From an uncultured Oscillospiraceae bacterium (GTDB lineage Bacteria; Bacillota; Clostridia; Oscillospirales; Ruminococcaceae), in assembly GCA_900539195.1 (NCBI GenBank), contig UQBC01000009.1:15881-79880 (forward strand): 64,000 bases of DNA, read 5' to 3'. The notes under the pieces are model-generated. The model saw only the letters and a program-made list of their open reading frames with translations. It was not told the origin of the DNA and searched no databases. Both the position numbers and the translations under genes were made by a program. Positions 7,684 to 16,003 of the stretch are shown here, in pieces (position 1 is the first letter of the stretch; every line of letters begins with the position of its first letter).

Positions 7684-7712
7684 ACCGCCGTGATTTTTTC
7701 ACGGCGGTTTTT
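7684..7712. terminator. Hairpin terminator upstream of dCMP deaminase
   Basis: Ten-base stem (7684-7693 with 7699-7708), T loop and five T residues. It shields the following gene from upstream transcription. Confidence 0.8.
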
Positions 7713-7736
7713 CATATTTATACCTGCTGTTTTCGA

Positions 7737-7766
7737 TTGACAAAAGGGCAGTATTTGTGTTATATT
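7737..7766 (+). promoter_or_regulatory. Sigma-A promoter for dCMP deaminase
   Basis: TTGACA (7737-7742), 18-base spacer, TATATT (7761-7766), about 40 bases before the ATG at 7808. Confidence 0.8.
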
Positions 7767-7807
7767 AAACTCAGTATAAGAAAAACTGTTTTCAGAAAGG
7801 CTGAACT

Positions 7808-8299
7808 ATGGAAAGACGAGATAAGATAAATTACTACCTTGACATAGCCGAAACGGTATGTGAGCGGGGAACCTGCCTGCGCAGGAATTTCGGTGCAATA
7901 ATAGTACATAACGATGAGATAATCGCCACAGGATACAACGGTGCGCCGAGAGGCCTTAAAAACTGTTCCGACCTCGGAATATGCACCCGTGAGAAGCTGA
8001 ATGTTCCCAAAGGTCAGCGTTACGAGCTTTGCCGCTCGGTTCACGCAGAGGCAAACTGTATAATCAGTGCTTCAAGGACGGATATGATAGGTTCTTCGCT
8101 TTTCCTTGCCTGTCACGATATGACCTCAGGCGGCACGCTCTGCGGCGATGTTGAGCCTTGCTCAATGTGTAAGCGTCTTATAATAAACGCAGGTATCAAG
8201 GATGTATTTATCCGCACCTCAGCAAACGAATACAAGGTCATCAATGTTGAAAGCTGGATAGAGAATGACCCCAGCCTTGACGGCTCGGGCGGATATTAA
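7808..8299 (+). CDS. Deoxycytidylate (dCMP) deaminase family protein
   Basis: A 163-residue zinc enzyme of the ComEB/dCMP deaminase type, predicted to convert dCMP to dUMP for thymidylate synthesis. The zinc site is complete: the HAE motif in SVHAEANCI (about residue 80) with the catalytic glutamate, and the PCxxC motif as EPCSMC (about residue 115). The N-terminal GTCLRRNFGAIIV and YNGAPRG segments match the nucleotide-binding part of the family. A thymidylate synthase gene lies 15 kb away. AGAAAGG precedes the ATG. The next gene begins 11 bases after the stop if its non-ATG start is right, so the two are probably co-transcribed. Confidence 0.9.
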   Translation: MERRDKINYYLDIAETVCERGTCLRRNFGAIIVHNDEIIATGYNGAPRGLKNCSDLGICTREKLNVPKGQRYELCRSVHAEANCIISASRTDMIGSSLFLACHDMTSGGTLCGDVEPCSMCKRLIINAGIKDVFIRTSANEYKVINVESWIENDPSLDGSGGY

Positions 8300-8310
8300 G
8301 AGGTGATTTT

Positions 8311-9171
8311 ACGCTCACAAAAAAGACAAAGAAAAGAATAGCTGTAGGCTGTGCCGCAGGCGTTGCGGGAGCGGCTCTTGCCGCTTTAGGACTTGTCGCC
8401 TGTGATATGCGGCTGCAAACAACAGCCTACGAGATAAAAAGCGGGAAAGTATCATCGCCTGTACGCATTGCATTTGTTTCGGATCTGCACAACAGCCTTT
8501 TCGGGAAAAATCAGTCGGAGCTTAAAAATGCGATAGACGGTGCAAAACCCGATATAGTCGTATTCGGCGGAGATCTTGCAGATAAAACGCAGGACGACCT
8601 GCCCGAAAACTCATACATTCTTGTAAAATATCTCGTAAAGCGTTATCCGTGCTTCTACACTATCGGAAACCACGAAAATGCAAGGGGCGACAGCGCAAGG
8701 ATAAAACAGCAGATGTCGGACTTCGGAGTTACCGTGCTTGAAGGAAACGGTACGGTCATTAATATCAACGGAAACGAAACCGAAATCTGCGGAATATACG
8801 ATGCTCACACCTATGACGAGGTAAACGGCGAGCTTGTAAACCAGCTTGATGCCGTGACTTCGGAAAAAGACAGCAAGCGTACAAGAATACTTATTGCACA
8901 CTTTCCCGAACAGATAGACGAATATTTAAAAGGAAACTTCGATATAGTTCTATCGGGTCACGCTCACGGCGGTCAGTGGAGAATACCGGGCCTTATTGAC
9001 GGCGTTTTTGCACCCGGTCAGGGAGTATTTCCAAAATACACGGCAGGCGTTTATATGCACGGCGACACCGCCCATATTGTCAGCAGAGGGCTTTGGAAGC
9101 CGTCGACATTGATAGCGGTACCGAGGATATTCAATCGACCGGAACTTGTATTTGTTGATATTAAAAAATAA
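8311..9171 (+). CDS. Membrane-anchored calcineurin-like metallophosphoesterase
   Basis: Two-metal phosphoesterase of the YkuE/YaeI type. All core motifs are present: SDLH, GGDLAD, GNHEN and SGHAHGGQ. The first ATG in frame is at 8407, but the reading frame continues upstream and encodes a basic start (KKTKKR) plus a hydrophobic segment (AGVAGAALAALGLVAC) that would anchor the enzyme outside the membrane, as in homologues. AAGAGG (8298-8303) lies seven bases before an ACG at 8311, and no ATG, GTG or TTG occurs in frame between them. I place the start at that ACG; if it is wrong, the conservative start is 8407. Substrate unknown. Confidence 0.82.
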   Translation, partial: TLTKKTKKRIAVGCAAGVAGAALAALGLVACDMRLQTTAYEIKSGKVSSPVRIAFVSDLHNSLFGKNQSELKNAIDGAKPDIVVFGGDLADKTQDDLPENSYILVKYLVKRYPCFYTIGNHENARGDSARIKQQMSDFGVTVLEGNGTVININGNETEICGIYDAHTYDEVNGELVNQLDAVTSEKDSKRTRILIAHFPEQIDEYLKGNFDIVLSGHAHGGQWRIPGLIDGVFAPGQGVFPKYTAGVYMHGDTAHIVSRGLWKPSTLIAVPRIFNRPELVFVDIKK

Positions 9172-9179
9172 CATAAAAA

Positions 9180-9209
9180 ACGGACGCTCTTTTGGGAGTG
9201 TCCGTTTTT
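9180..9209 (+). terminator. Terminator after the metallophosphoesterase gene
   Basis: Ten-base stem with one G-T pair (9180-9189 with 9196-9205), followed by a run of T. It lies convergent to the glycosyltransferase gene. Confidence 0.85.
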
Positions 9210-9237
9210 ATGTCAATAGAGTATCTTGGCGCTTTTA

Positions 9238-10242
9238 TCAATCTCCGCCTTCGGCGGTGCCGTTATAAATCTTCACCAGCTTTTCGCCGATCTTCTTTAT
9301 ATCCATATTTTCAACAGCCTTGCGTCCGTTCTCACGCAGTGACGGGAGCTTGCCCTCATAAATCTCCTTTATCATACGCTCAAATTCGTCCTTATCCTTT
9401 GCCTTATAGCAATCCGTACCGCCGTTTAACCAGTCGAATACGGGGATATCACGGACAATAACGTTTGCCTTTGCCGCAAGCGCTTCAAGGAGCACTATAC
9501 CCTCTGTTTCCTCTAAGGTAGGGAATATATACACGTCACAGCCGACATAAGCCTGTTTCAGCTCATCGGGCTGTACATAGCCTGCAAATGTGAGGTTAGG
9601 CAACTTTGTCTTTATCGCCTTTCTTATCTTGTGCGGTACGCTATAAAGCGGAGTTTTGCCGAACCAGATAAACTTATAGTCGGGCATATCCTTTGCCATC
9701 TGAACAAAATCGAGAAGACCCTTACGCTCAAAGTAAAGTCCTACGGAGATTACGACCTTGTCATCGTCTTTTAAACCGAACTTTTTGCGGAATGCCTCCC
9801 TGTCGTTTTCCTTAGGCTCATATCTCGCAAGGTCAATACCGTTGGATACGGCATAGATCGGAGCAGTCAGTCCATAGCCTCTTATCAGCGACTTTGAATA
9901 CTCGGTCGGGGTCACTATAACATCGCCCCTGCGGTAGCAGCTGCATATCCACTTCTTGAAAAGCCCCGAAATAAGATTCGAGCCGATGAACGAATTACGG
10001 AAGTCCTCCTGCGTTGAGTGAGCGTGGTACACCACTCTCTTGCCCGCCTTTTTTGCTTTTTTCGCAAGATGCTTTGACTTAAGTCCGAGCGTGTTTATGT
10101 GAACAACATCGTAGCTGTCCTTAGGGTCGAGCGTATATTCTATGCCGTTAAGCTCCATAGCTCTCTGCTGGTGCATGATTGCTCTGCCAAGACCGGATAT
10201 TTTGATAAGGTTCATACCTTCTGAAAACAGGAGTACCTTCAT
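9238..10242 (-). CDS. Glycosyltransferase family 4 protein
   Basis: A 334-residue GT-B glycosyltransferase. The N-terminal acceptor half contains DVVHINTLGLKSK and VVYHAHSTQEDF, and the C-terminal donor half contains VISVGLYFERKGLLDF and the E-x7-E motif ETEGIVLLE that binds the sugar nucleotide. The overall form resembles the clostridial diacylglycerol glucosyltransferases that make membrane glycolipids, but capsule or teichoic-acid roles are equally possible. No membrane helix is evident, so it probably acts at the cytoplasmic face. Monocistronic with its own promoter. Confidence 0.85.
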   Translation of the reverse strand: MKVLLFSEGMNLIKISGLGRAIMHQQRAMELNGIEYTLDPKDSYDVVHINTLGLKSKHLAKKAKKAGKRVVYHAHSTQEDFRNSFIGSNLISGLFKKWICSCYRRGDVIVTPTEYSKSLIRGYGLTAPIYAVSNGIDLARYEPKENDREAFRKKFGLKDDDKVVISVGLYFERKGLLDFVQMAKDMPDYKFIWFGKTPLYSVPHKIRKAIKTKLPNLTFAGYVQPDELKQAYVGCDVYIFPTLEETEGIVLLEALAAKANVIVRDIPVFDWLNGGTDCYKAKDKDEFERMIKEIYEGKLPSLRENGRKAVENMDIKKIGEKLVKIYNGTAEGGD

Positions 10243-10290
10243 ATTAGTTTCCTTCCATATAATTACTGTGTGCGTAAACGTATAACAGAT

Positions 10291-10319
10291 ATTTTATCAT
10301 AATTGCCGGGTATCGTCAA
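10291..10319 (-). promoter_or_regulatory. Sigma-A promoter for the glycosyltransferase
   Basis: On the minus strand, TTGACG (10314-10319), 17-base spacer, TAAAAT (10291-10296), about 45 bases before the ATG. Confidence 0.8.
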
Positions 10320-10325
10320 GTAATA

Positions 10326-11087
10326 TCAGGAATGATACCTTTCAAGGAACTGACGTGTACGCTCGTTCCGGCTGTTGTTGAATACCTCGTCGGGAGTGCC
10401 GTTCTCAATAACATATCCGCCGTCCATAAATATTACACGGTCGGAGATCTCGCTTGCAAACTGCATTTCGTGAGTTACAATAACCATAGTCATCTTTTCT
10501 TCCGCAAGGCTCTTTATTACCTTTAATATCTCGCCGGTCAGCTCAGGGTCGAGCGCAGATGTCGGCTCATCAAAGAAAAGAAGCTCGGGGCTTAGTGCAA
10601 GCGCTCTTGCGATAGACACACGCTGCTGCTGACCGCCCGACAGATTGCACGGGTATTCGTTTGCCTTGTCGGCAAGCCCCATTTTGCCGAGCAGCTCCAT
10701 AGCCGTCTGTTCCGCCTGTGCCTTATCCTGCTTTAACACATGGACAGGTGCCTCTGTGATATTCTTCAGCACCGACATATGCGGAAACAGGTTGAAGTTC
10801 TGGAACACAAGACCGATCTTAAGCCTTATATCGTGGAGCGTTTTGTTGTCGGCATATACCGCCTTGCCGTTTTCATCGTTTCTTGTCATAGTGATGCCGC
10901 ATATCTCGCACTCGCCGCTGTCTATCTTCTCAAACTGATTTATACAGCGAAGGAGCGTTGATTTTCCGCTTCCCGACGGGCCTATTATAGATATTACCTC
11001 GCCCTGCTCCACATTGAATGAAATATCGTTTAAAACTTCGAGCTTTCCGAAGCTCTTTGATAGATTCTTTACACTGAGTATTGACAT
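10326..11087 (-). CDS. glnQ: Polar amino-acid ABC transporter ATP-binding protein
   Basis: A 253-residue ABC ATPase of the GlnQ/HisP family. Walker A is GPSGSGKST, the signature is LSGGQQQRVSIARAL, Walker B is LLFFDEPTSALDP, and the switch histidine is in VIVTHEMQFA. The family energises uptake of polar amino acids such as glutamine, histidine or cystine; the exact substrate cannot be read here. The gene follows its permease by 12 bases. No substrate-binding protein gene adjoins, so that subunit must be encoded elsewhere. Confidence 0.9.
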   Translation of the reverse strand: MSILSVKNLSKSFGKLEVLNDISFNVEQGEVISIIGPSGSGKSTLLRCINQFEKIDSGECEICGITMTRNDENGKAVYADNKTLHDIRLKIGLVFQNFNLFPHMSVLKNITEAPVHVLKQDKAQAEQTAMELLGKMGLADKANEYPCNLSGGQQQRVSIARALALSPELLFFDEPTSALDPELTGEILKVIKSLAEEKMTMVIVTHEMQFASEISDRVIFMDGGYVIENGTPDEVFNNSRNERTRQFLERYHS

Positions 11088-11099
11088 TCCGCCTGCTCC

Positions 11100-11807
11100 T
11101 TATCTGTAGTAATTCAGTTTCTTTTCGATAAAGCCGAACAGTGCCGTGAGCACAGTAGCCATAACGAAATAGAAAACACCTGCAATAAACAGCGGAACGA
11201 GCGAGCTGTAGTTCATCATCTGCTGTTTTGCCGCAAGCATTATTTCCGAGTAAGCAACGACATTTGCAAGCGATGTATCCTTTACAAGCGTAATTACTTC
11301 GTTTGACGACGCAGGAACGATACGCTTTATTACCTGCGGGAGAATTATCCTGAAAAACGTCTGTGCCTTTGTCATTCCCAGAGCCGCCGCCGCTTCATAC
11401 TGACCTCTCGGTATAGATTCTATACCGCCTCTGAATATCTCGGCAAAATATGCCGCATAGTTCAGCACGAATGCGATAATTACCATAGTGAACATAAAGC
11501 TCTCTGCGGCAGGATCGACACCACTCAGCAGGCTTTCCACGAATCCGCCCGAGCCTTTGGTAGCCGTCTTTAAAAACGGCAGTGCATAGTAGACAACTAT
11601 GATCTGTAGCATAAGCGGTGTTCCGCGCATTATGAGTATGTATAGATTTGTAAGCCACGATATTGGCTTGAACCTGCACATCTTCAGCGCCGCAACGACA
11701 AGTCCGAGCGGTATTGAAAAAAGCAGCGTAAAGCCGAAAATTTTCAGTGTGGGGATAAGATTTTCGAGGAGTATCCCCGTAACCTTCATTATCTGTTCGC
11801 CGGTCAT
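11100..11807 (-). CDS. Polar amino-acid ABC transporter permease
   Basis: A 235-residue membrane permease of the HisM/GlnP type with about five hydrophobic segments. The EAA loop that docks with the ATPase is visible as YEAAAALGMTKAQTFFRIILP. The ATG at 11807 has AAGGATG eight or nine bases upstream. It forms a two-gene operon with the downstream ATPase. One permease gene implies a homodimeric membrane domain, as is usual in this group. Confidence 0.9.
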   Translation of the reverse strand: MTGEQIMKVTGILLENLIPTLKIFGFTLLFSIPLGLVVAALKMCRFKPISWLTNLYILIMRGTPLMLQIIVVYYALPFLKTATKGSGGFVESLLSGVDPAAESFMFTMVIIAFVLNYAAYFAEIFRGGIESIPRGQYEAAAALGMTKAQTFFRIILPQVIKRIVPASSNEVITLVKDTSLANVVAYSEIMLAAKQQMMNYSSLVPLFIAGVFYFVMATVLTALFGFIEKKLNYYR

Positions 11808-11881
11808 ATTTCAATCATCCTTAATTTAATTATAATTCATCATGGTAAAGCGATAATTCGCTATTACGGCAGTATATTATT

Positions 11882-11911
11882 ATTGTACCATAGATAAAGG
11901 GGTATTTGCAA
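11882..11911 (-). promoter_or_regulatory. Promoter of the amino-acid ABC operon
   Basis: On the minus strand, TTGCAA (11906-11911), 18-base spacer, TACAAT (11882-11887). The leader of about 75 bases includes a short GCGAATTATCGC-type palindrome. Confidence 0.65.
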
Positions 11912-12045
11912 GTAAAAGATGAAAAAACGCAGGAATTTAACAGAGGAAAAATATGCAGAGCGGCAGCAACAAATAGATTAGTCGAAATTTACAAAAATTT
12001 TTCTTCATTTTCGGTACATAAAAACAAAAAAATTTAAAAAAACAC

Positions 12046-12074
12046 TGGAAAAGTAGAATAAAATCTGTTATAAT
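12046..12074 (+). promoter_or_regulatory. Promoter of ppdK
   Basis: TGGAAA (12046-12051), 17-base spacer, perfect TATAAT (12069-12074). It leaves a leader of about 90 bases before the ATG. Confidence 0.75.
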
Positions 12075-12090
12075 ACTTATTGTATGGCTG

Positions 12091-12143
12091 AGAAGTCTGT
12101 AATTCTGCCGGTTGTGGCAGAGATGGAAAATTCAGACAAACGG
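12091..12143 (+). promoter_or_regulatory. Structured 5' leader of ppdK
   Basis: The leader can fold into an outer helix (GTCTG and AATT pairing with AATT and CAGAC further on) and an inner TCTGCC/GGCAGA hairpin with a six-base loop. No known riboswitch consensus is recognised and there is no terminator T-run, so a stabilising or translational role is more likely than attenuation. Confidence 0.45.
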
Positions 12144-12173
12144 CCGGAATAATAATTTAGGAGGAACCCCCCA

Positions 12174-14804
12174 ATGGCACATAAGTATTGCTACCTCTTC
12201 TCAGAGGGTAATGCTACAATGAGAGAGCTTCTCGGCGGTAAGGGTGCAAACCTTGCAGAAATGACCAACATTGGTCTTCCCGTACCCCAGGGCTTCACAA
12301 TTTCAACAGAGGCTTGTACAAAGTACTACGAAGACGGCCGTAAGATCAACGATGAGATCATGGCTGAAATCAACGAATACATCGTAAAGATGGAAGGCAT
12401 CACAGGCAAGAAGTTCGGTGATAAGGAAAATCCCCTGCTCGTATCTGTACGTTCAGGTGCAAGAGCTTCTATGCCCGGTATGATGGACACAATCCTTAAC
12501 CTCGGTCTTAACGAGGACGTTGTTGCAGTAATGGCTGAAAAGTCAGGCAACGAGAGATGGGCTTGGGACTGCTACAGAAGATTTATCCAGATGTACTCCG
12601 ACGTCGTTATGGAAGTCGGCAAGAAGTACTTCGAAGAGCTCATCGACAAGATGAAGGCTGAAAAGGGCGTTACACAGGACGTTGAGCTTGACGCTAACGA
12701 CTTAAAGAAGCTTGCTGGTCAGTTCAAGGCTGAATACAAGGCTAAGATCGGCGAAGATTTCCCCTCTGATCCTAAGGAACAGCTGATGGGCGCTATCAAG
12801 GCAGTATTCCGTTCATGGGACAACCCCAGAGCTAACGTATACAGACGTGACAACGATATCCCTTACTCATGGGGTACAGCCGTAAACGTACAGTCTATGG
12901 CATTCGGTAACATGGGTGACGACTGCGGTACAGGTGTTGCATTCACTCGTGACCCTGCTACAGGCGCTAAGGGTCTGTTCGGTGAGTTCTTAACAAACGC
13001 ACAGGGCGAAGACGTTGTTGCAGGTGTTCGTACACCTATGCATATTCAGGAAATGGAACAGAAGTTCCCTGAGGCTTTCAAGGAGTTCACAGAAGTTTGC
13101 AAGACTCTTGAAGACCACTACAGAGATATGCAGGATATGGAGTTCACAGTTGAACACGGTAAGCTCTATATGCTCCAGACAAGAAACGGTAAGAGAACAG
13201 CTCAGGCTGCTCTGAAGATCGCTTGTGACCTCGTTGACGAAGGCATGAGAACAGAAGAAGAAGCTGTTGCTATGATCGATCCCCGTAACCTTGATACACT
13301 TCTTCACCCCCAGTTCGACGCAAAGGCACTTAAGGCCGCTACACCTATCGGCAAGGGTCTCGGCGCTTCTCCCGGAGCTGCTTGCGGTAAGATCGTATTC
13401 ACAGCTGAAGACGCTGTAGAGTGGGCTGATAGAGGCGAAAAGGTAGTTCTGGTTCGTCTTGAAACATCACCTGAGGATATTACAGGTATGAAGGCTGCTC
13501 AGGGTATCCTGACAGTTCGTGGCGGTATGACATCACACGCAGCCGTTGTTGCTCGTGGTATGGGTGAGTGCTGCGTTTCCGGTTGCTCTGCAATCAATAT
13601 GGATGAAGCTAACAAGAAGTTTGAGCTTGGCGGCAAGACATTCGTTGAAGGCGATGTAATCTCTATCGACGGTACAACAGGTAACATCTATGACGGTGCT
13701 ATCGCTACTGTTGACGCTCAGATCGCAGGCGAATTCGGCAGAATCATGGCTTGGGCTGACAAGTACAGAGTTCTGAAGGTAAGAACAAACGCTGATACTC
13801 CCGCTGACGCTAAGAAGGCAAGAGAACTCGGCGCTGAAGGTATCGGTCTTTGCCGTACAGAGCATATGTTCTTTGAAGCTGACAGAATCGCCGCTTTCCG
13901 TGAGATGATCTGCTCAGATACAGTTGAAGAAAGAGAAGCTGCACTCGCTAAGATCGAACCTATGCAGCAGGCTGACTTCGAGGCTCTTTACGAAGCACTT
14001 GAAGGTTGCCCCGTAACAATCAGATTCCTTGATCCTCCTCTGCACGAATTCGTTCCTACAGAAGAAGCTGACATCGAGGCTCTCGCTAAGGCTCAGGGCA
14101 AGTCAGTTGAAACAATCAAGAACATCATCGCATCTCTCCACGAGTTCAACCCCATGATGGGTCACAGAGGATGCCGTCTTGCAGTAACATATCCTGAAAT
14201 TGCTAAGATGCAGACTAAGGCTGTTATCAAGGCTGCATTAAACGTTAAGAAGAATCACCCCGACTGGACAATCGTTCCTGAGATCATGATTCCTCTGGTT
14301 GGCGATGTTAAGGAGCTCAAGTACGTTAAGAACTTCGTTGTTGAAACAGCTGACGCTGTTATCAAGGAAGCCGGCGCTGACCTCAAGTATGAAGTTGGTA
14401 CAATGATCGAGATCCCCAGAGCAGCACTTACAGCTGACGAGATCGCTAAGGAAGCTGAGTTCTTCTGCTTCGGTACTAACGACCTTACACAGATGACATA
14501 CGGCTTCTCTCGTGATGACGCAGGCAAGTTCCTTAACGCTTACTATGACGCTAAGATCTTCGAGAACGATCCCTTTGCTAAGCTCGACCAGACAGGCGTT
14601 GGCAAGCTGATGGAAATGGCTATCAAGCTTGGTAAGGCTACACGTCCTGATATGCACATTGGTATCTGCGGCGAGCACGGCGGTGATCCCTCATCTGTTG
14701 AGTTCTGCCACAAGATCGGTCTGACATATGTTTCATGCTCACCATTCCGTGTACCGATCGCAAGACTTGCAGCAGCTCAGGCAGCTATCGCTGACAAGAA
14801 GTAA
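12174..14804 (+). CDS. ppdK: Pyruvate, phosphate dikinase
   Basis: An 876-residue enzyme that interconverts pyruvate, ATP and phosphate with phosphoenolpyruvate, AMP and pyrophosphate, used by many anaerobes in a PPi-linked glycolysis. The nucleotide-binding domain opens with LLGGKGANLAEM, the swivelling phosphohistidine domain has GGMTSHAAVVARGMG with the catalytic histidine, and the TIM-barrel domain ends with GTNDLTQMTYGFSRDD and the cysteine loop CGEHGGDPSS. The length fits the family. AGGAGG lies seven to eight bases before the ATG. Codon choice is strikingly regular, as in a highly expressed gene. Monocistronic. Confidence 0.97.
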   Translation: MAHKYCYLFSEGNATMRELLGGKGANLAEMTNIGLPVPQGFTISTEACTKYYEDGRKINDEIMAEINEYIVKMEGITGKKFGDKENPLLVSVRSGARASMPGMMDTILNLGLNEDVVAVMAEKSGNERWAWDCYRRFIQMYSDVVMEVGKKYFEELIDKMKAEKGVTQDVELDANDLKKLAGQFKAEYKAKIGEDFPSDPKEQLMGAIKAVFRSWDNPRANVYRRDNDIPYSWGTAVNVQSMAFGNMGDDCGTGVAFTRDPATGAKGLFGEFLTNAQGEDVVAGVRTPMHIQEMEQKFPEAFKEFTEVCKTLEDHYRDMQDMEFTVEHGKLYMLQTRNGKRTAQAALKIACDLVDEGMRTEEEAVAMIDPRNLDTLLHPQFDAKALKAATPIGKGLGASPGAACGKIVFTAEDAVEWADRGEKVVLVRLETSPEDITGMKAAQGILTVRGGMTSHAAVVARGMGECCVSGCSAINMDEANKKFELGGKTFVEGDVISIDGTTGNIYDGAIATVDAQIAGEFGRIMAWADKYRVLKVRTNADTPADAKKARELGAEGIGLCRTEHMFFEADRIAAFREMICSDTVEEREAALAKIEPMQQADFEALYEALEGCPVTIRFLDPPLHEFVPTEEADIEALAKAQGKSVETIKNIIASLHEFNPMMGHRGCRLAVTYPEIAKMQTKAVIKAALNVKKNHPDWTIVPEIMIPLVGDVKELKYVKNFVVETADAVIKEAGADLKYEVGTMIEIPRAALTADEIAKEAEFFCFGTNDLTQMTYGFSRDDAGKFLNAYYDAKIFENDPFAKLDQTGVGKLMEMAIKLGKATRPDMHIGICGEHGGDPSSVEFCHKIGLTYVSCSPFRVPIARLAAAQAAIADKK

Positions 14805-14836
14805 TTAAAGTATAAATACGGATAACGTATGATACG

Positions 14837-14866
14837 CCGCCCTGCCCGAAAGGACAGGGCGGTTTT
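14837..14866 (+). terminator. Terminator of ppdK
   Basis: Eight-base GC stem (14837-14844 with 14855-14862) followed by four T residues. Confidence 0.8.
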
Positions 14867-14879
14867 GCGTATCCGGAAA

Positions 14880-15190
14880 AGCAGGTAGGCATCATATTTG
14901 CAACGCCGGTATACCGGTGGAGAATGACTTTCCGCTTGAATACGGTTATATACTAACGCTGCTGCAAGGGTATGCAGTTTAATGGCAAGAAAGCAGGTCT
15001 TATCAATATCTGCGGCGCTCCGACAGACAGCCTATAGTATTAGCTGATAAGCAAACAGTTCAAGTACACGGCGGACTGTCTAATCTGGAAAATTGTATTT
15101 GATATGTGTTCAGTGCTGACAGAACAGATACCAAAGCTTTAAATAAGCTTGAAAATTCAGAATAAAACATTAAATATGCTATTTTTTCTT
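14880..15190 (+). pseudogene. Gene-free stretch with possible decayed coding remnant
   Basis: About 300 bases with no intact gene. Around 14900-15030 short open fragments in two frames read like pieces of one protein (IPVENDFPLEYGY, then MQFNGKKAGLINICG after a frame change). This faintly resembles the WG-repeat type of bacterial beta-repeat protein. Stops and frame changes mean it is not functional if it ever was a gene. The match is by eye and weak. Confidence 0.25.
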
Positions 15191-15229
15191 TTCAGCCGCC
15201 TGTTTTTCGGGCGGCTGAAAAATTTTTTT
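15191..15229 (+). terminator. Hairpin with T-run before the second ECF operon
   Basis: Ten-base stem (15191-15200 with 15210-15219), nine-base loop, then a run of T (15222-15229). It ends whatever transcript crosses the gene-free stretch and insulates the ECF promoter 20 bases downstream. Confidence 0.75.
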
Positions 15230-15248
15230 AAAAAAATGTCGATTTTAT

Positions 15249-15276
15249 TGCAAGGTTTTTGCTTTTCAAACGTTAT
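15249..15276 (+). promoter_or_regulatory. Candidate ECF sigma promoter, autoregulatory copy
   Basis: TGCAAG (15249-15254), 16 bases, CGTTAT (15271-15276). The block of about 35 bases around it is almost identical to 16706-16748 in front of the small secreted protein gene. The spacing fits ECF promoters (-35 TGxAAC-like, -10 CGTx). The near-identical pair and the sigma gene between them imply that this sigma factor controls its own operon and the downstream gene. Confidence 0.7.
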
Positions 15277-15457
15277 TATATATGAGGGGCAAAATATTTC
15301 CGCTGTTTTCAAAGAATTATTGCGTTGTCCGCACTGTTATGATAAAACTTATAACTTCCCGTCATTTTATGTTGACAATCGTTATAACTGCTGATAAAAT
15401 AGATATTAAACAAACTATAGTATATTATACGGATTGTTGCTGAGTGGGGTGATGGTT

Positions 15458-16003
15458 TTGCTTTGTGCATATCTTGCAATGGTTGACAGCGACGACGAAA
15501 AAGAATTCGTTGCCTACCTTTACAAAAAATATAAAGCTTACCTGTTCAGTGTGAGCCTGTCTATTCTTCACAACTATCCGGACGCGGAAGACGCAGTGCA
15601 CGAAACGTTCGTGCGTGTAATCAATAACCTGCCAAAAATCAAGAATACAGACCCGGATAAAACCAAAAGCTTTATAACCGTCATAATACGCAATCTGTGC
15701 TACGACATTGTAAGAAAGAATAATCATCGTTCTTTTGAAAACGATTATGAAACCGACGAGCGTTATTTTTCGGACACGGTCAAAGAAGCCGAAACCAAAC
15801 TTGATTTTGAAACGGTTATAAAAAATATCAGTAAACTTTCACCGGCACTCAAAAATATATCAACATTATATTTTGTCTTACAATACTCAGTAAGTGAAAT
15901 CTGCGAAATACTCGGCGTCAGCGAGGATGCTGTATATTCTGCTGTTTCACGTTCAAGAAAAATTCTGTCAGAAAAGCAACAGGAAGGAGATATCAATGAC
16001 TGA
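15458..16003 (+). CDS. ECF-type RNA polymerase sigma factor (second module)
   Basis: A sigma-70 family protein of about 181 residues with region 2 (NYPDAEDAVHETFVRVINNL, SFITVIIRNLCYDIVR) and region 4 (YSVSEICEILGVSEDAVYSAVSRSR). The start is not an obvious ATG. TTG at 15458 has GGGG eight bases upstream and yields the usual family opening (MLCAYLAMVDSDD). ATG at 15452 overlaps the ribosome binding site, and a TTG at 15434 would add eight residues. It overlaps the following gene by eight bases. A long leader separates it from its candidate ECF promoter. Confidence 0.88.
   Translation: MLCAYLAMVDSDDEKEFVAYLYKKYKAYLFSVSLSILHNYPDAEDAVHETFVRVINNLPKIKNTDPDKTKSFITVIIRNLCYDIVRKNNHRSFENDYETDERYFSDTVKEAETKLDFETVIKNISKLSPALKNISTLYFVLQYSVSEICEILGVSEDAVYSAVSRSRKILSEKQQEGDIND

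Noticed and set aside
15149..15394. 81-codon open frame
   Set aside because: It runs through the hairpin terminator and the ECF promoter, and has no ribosome binding site.
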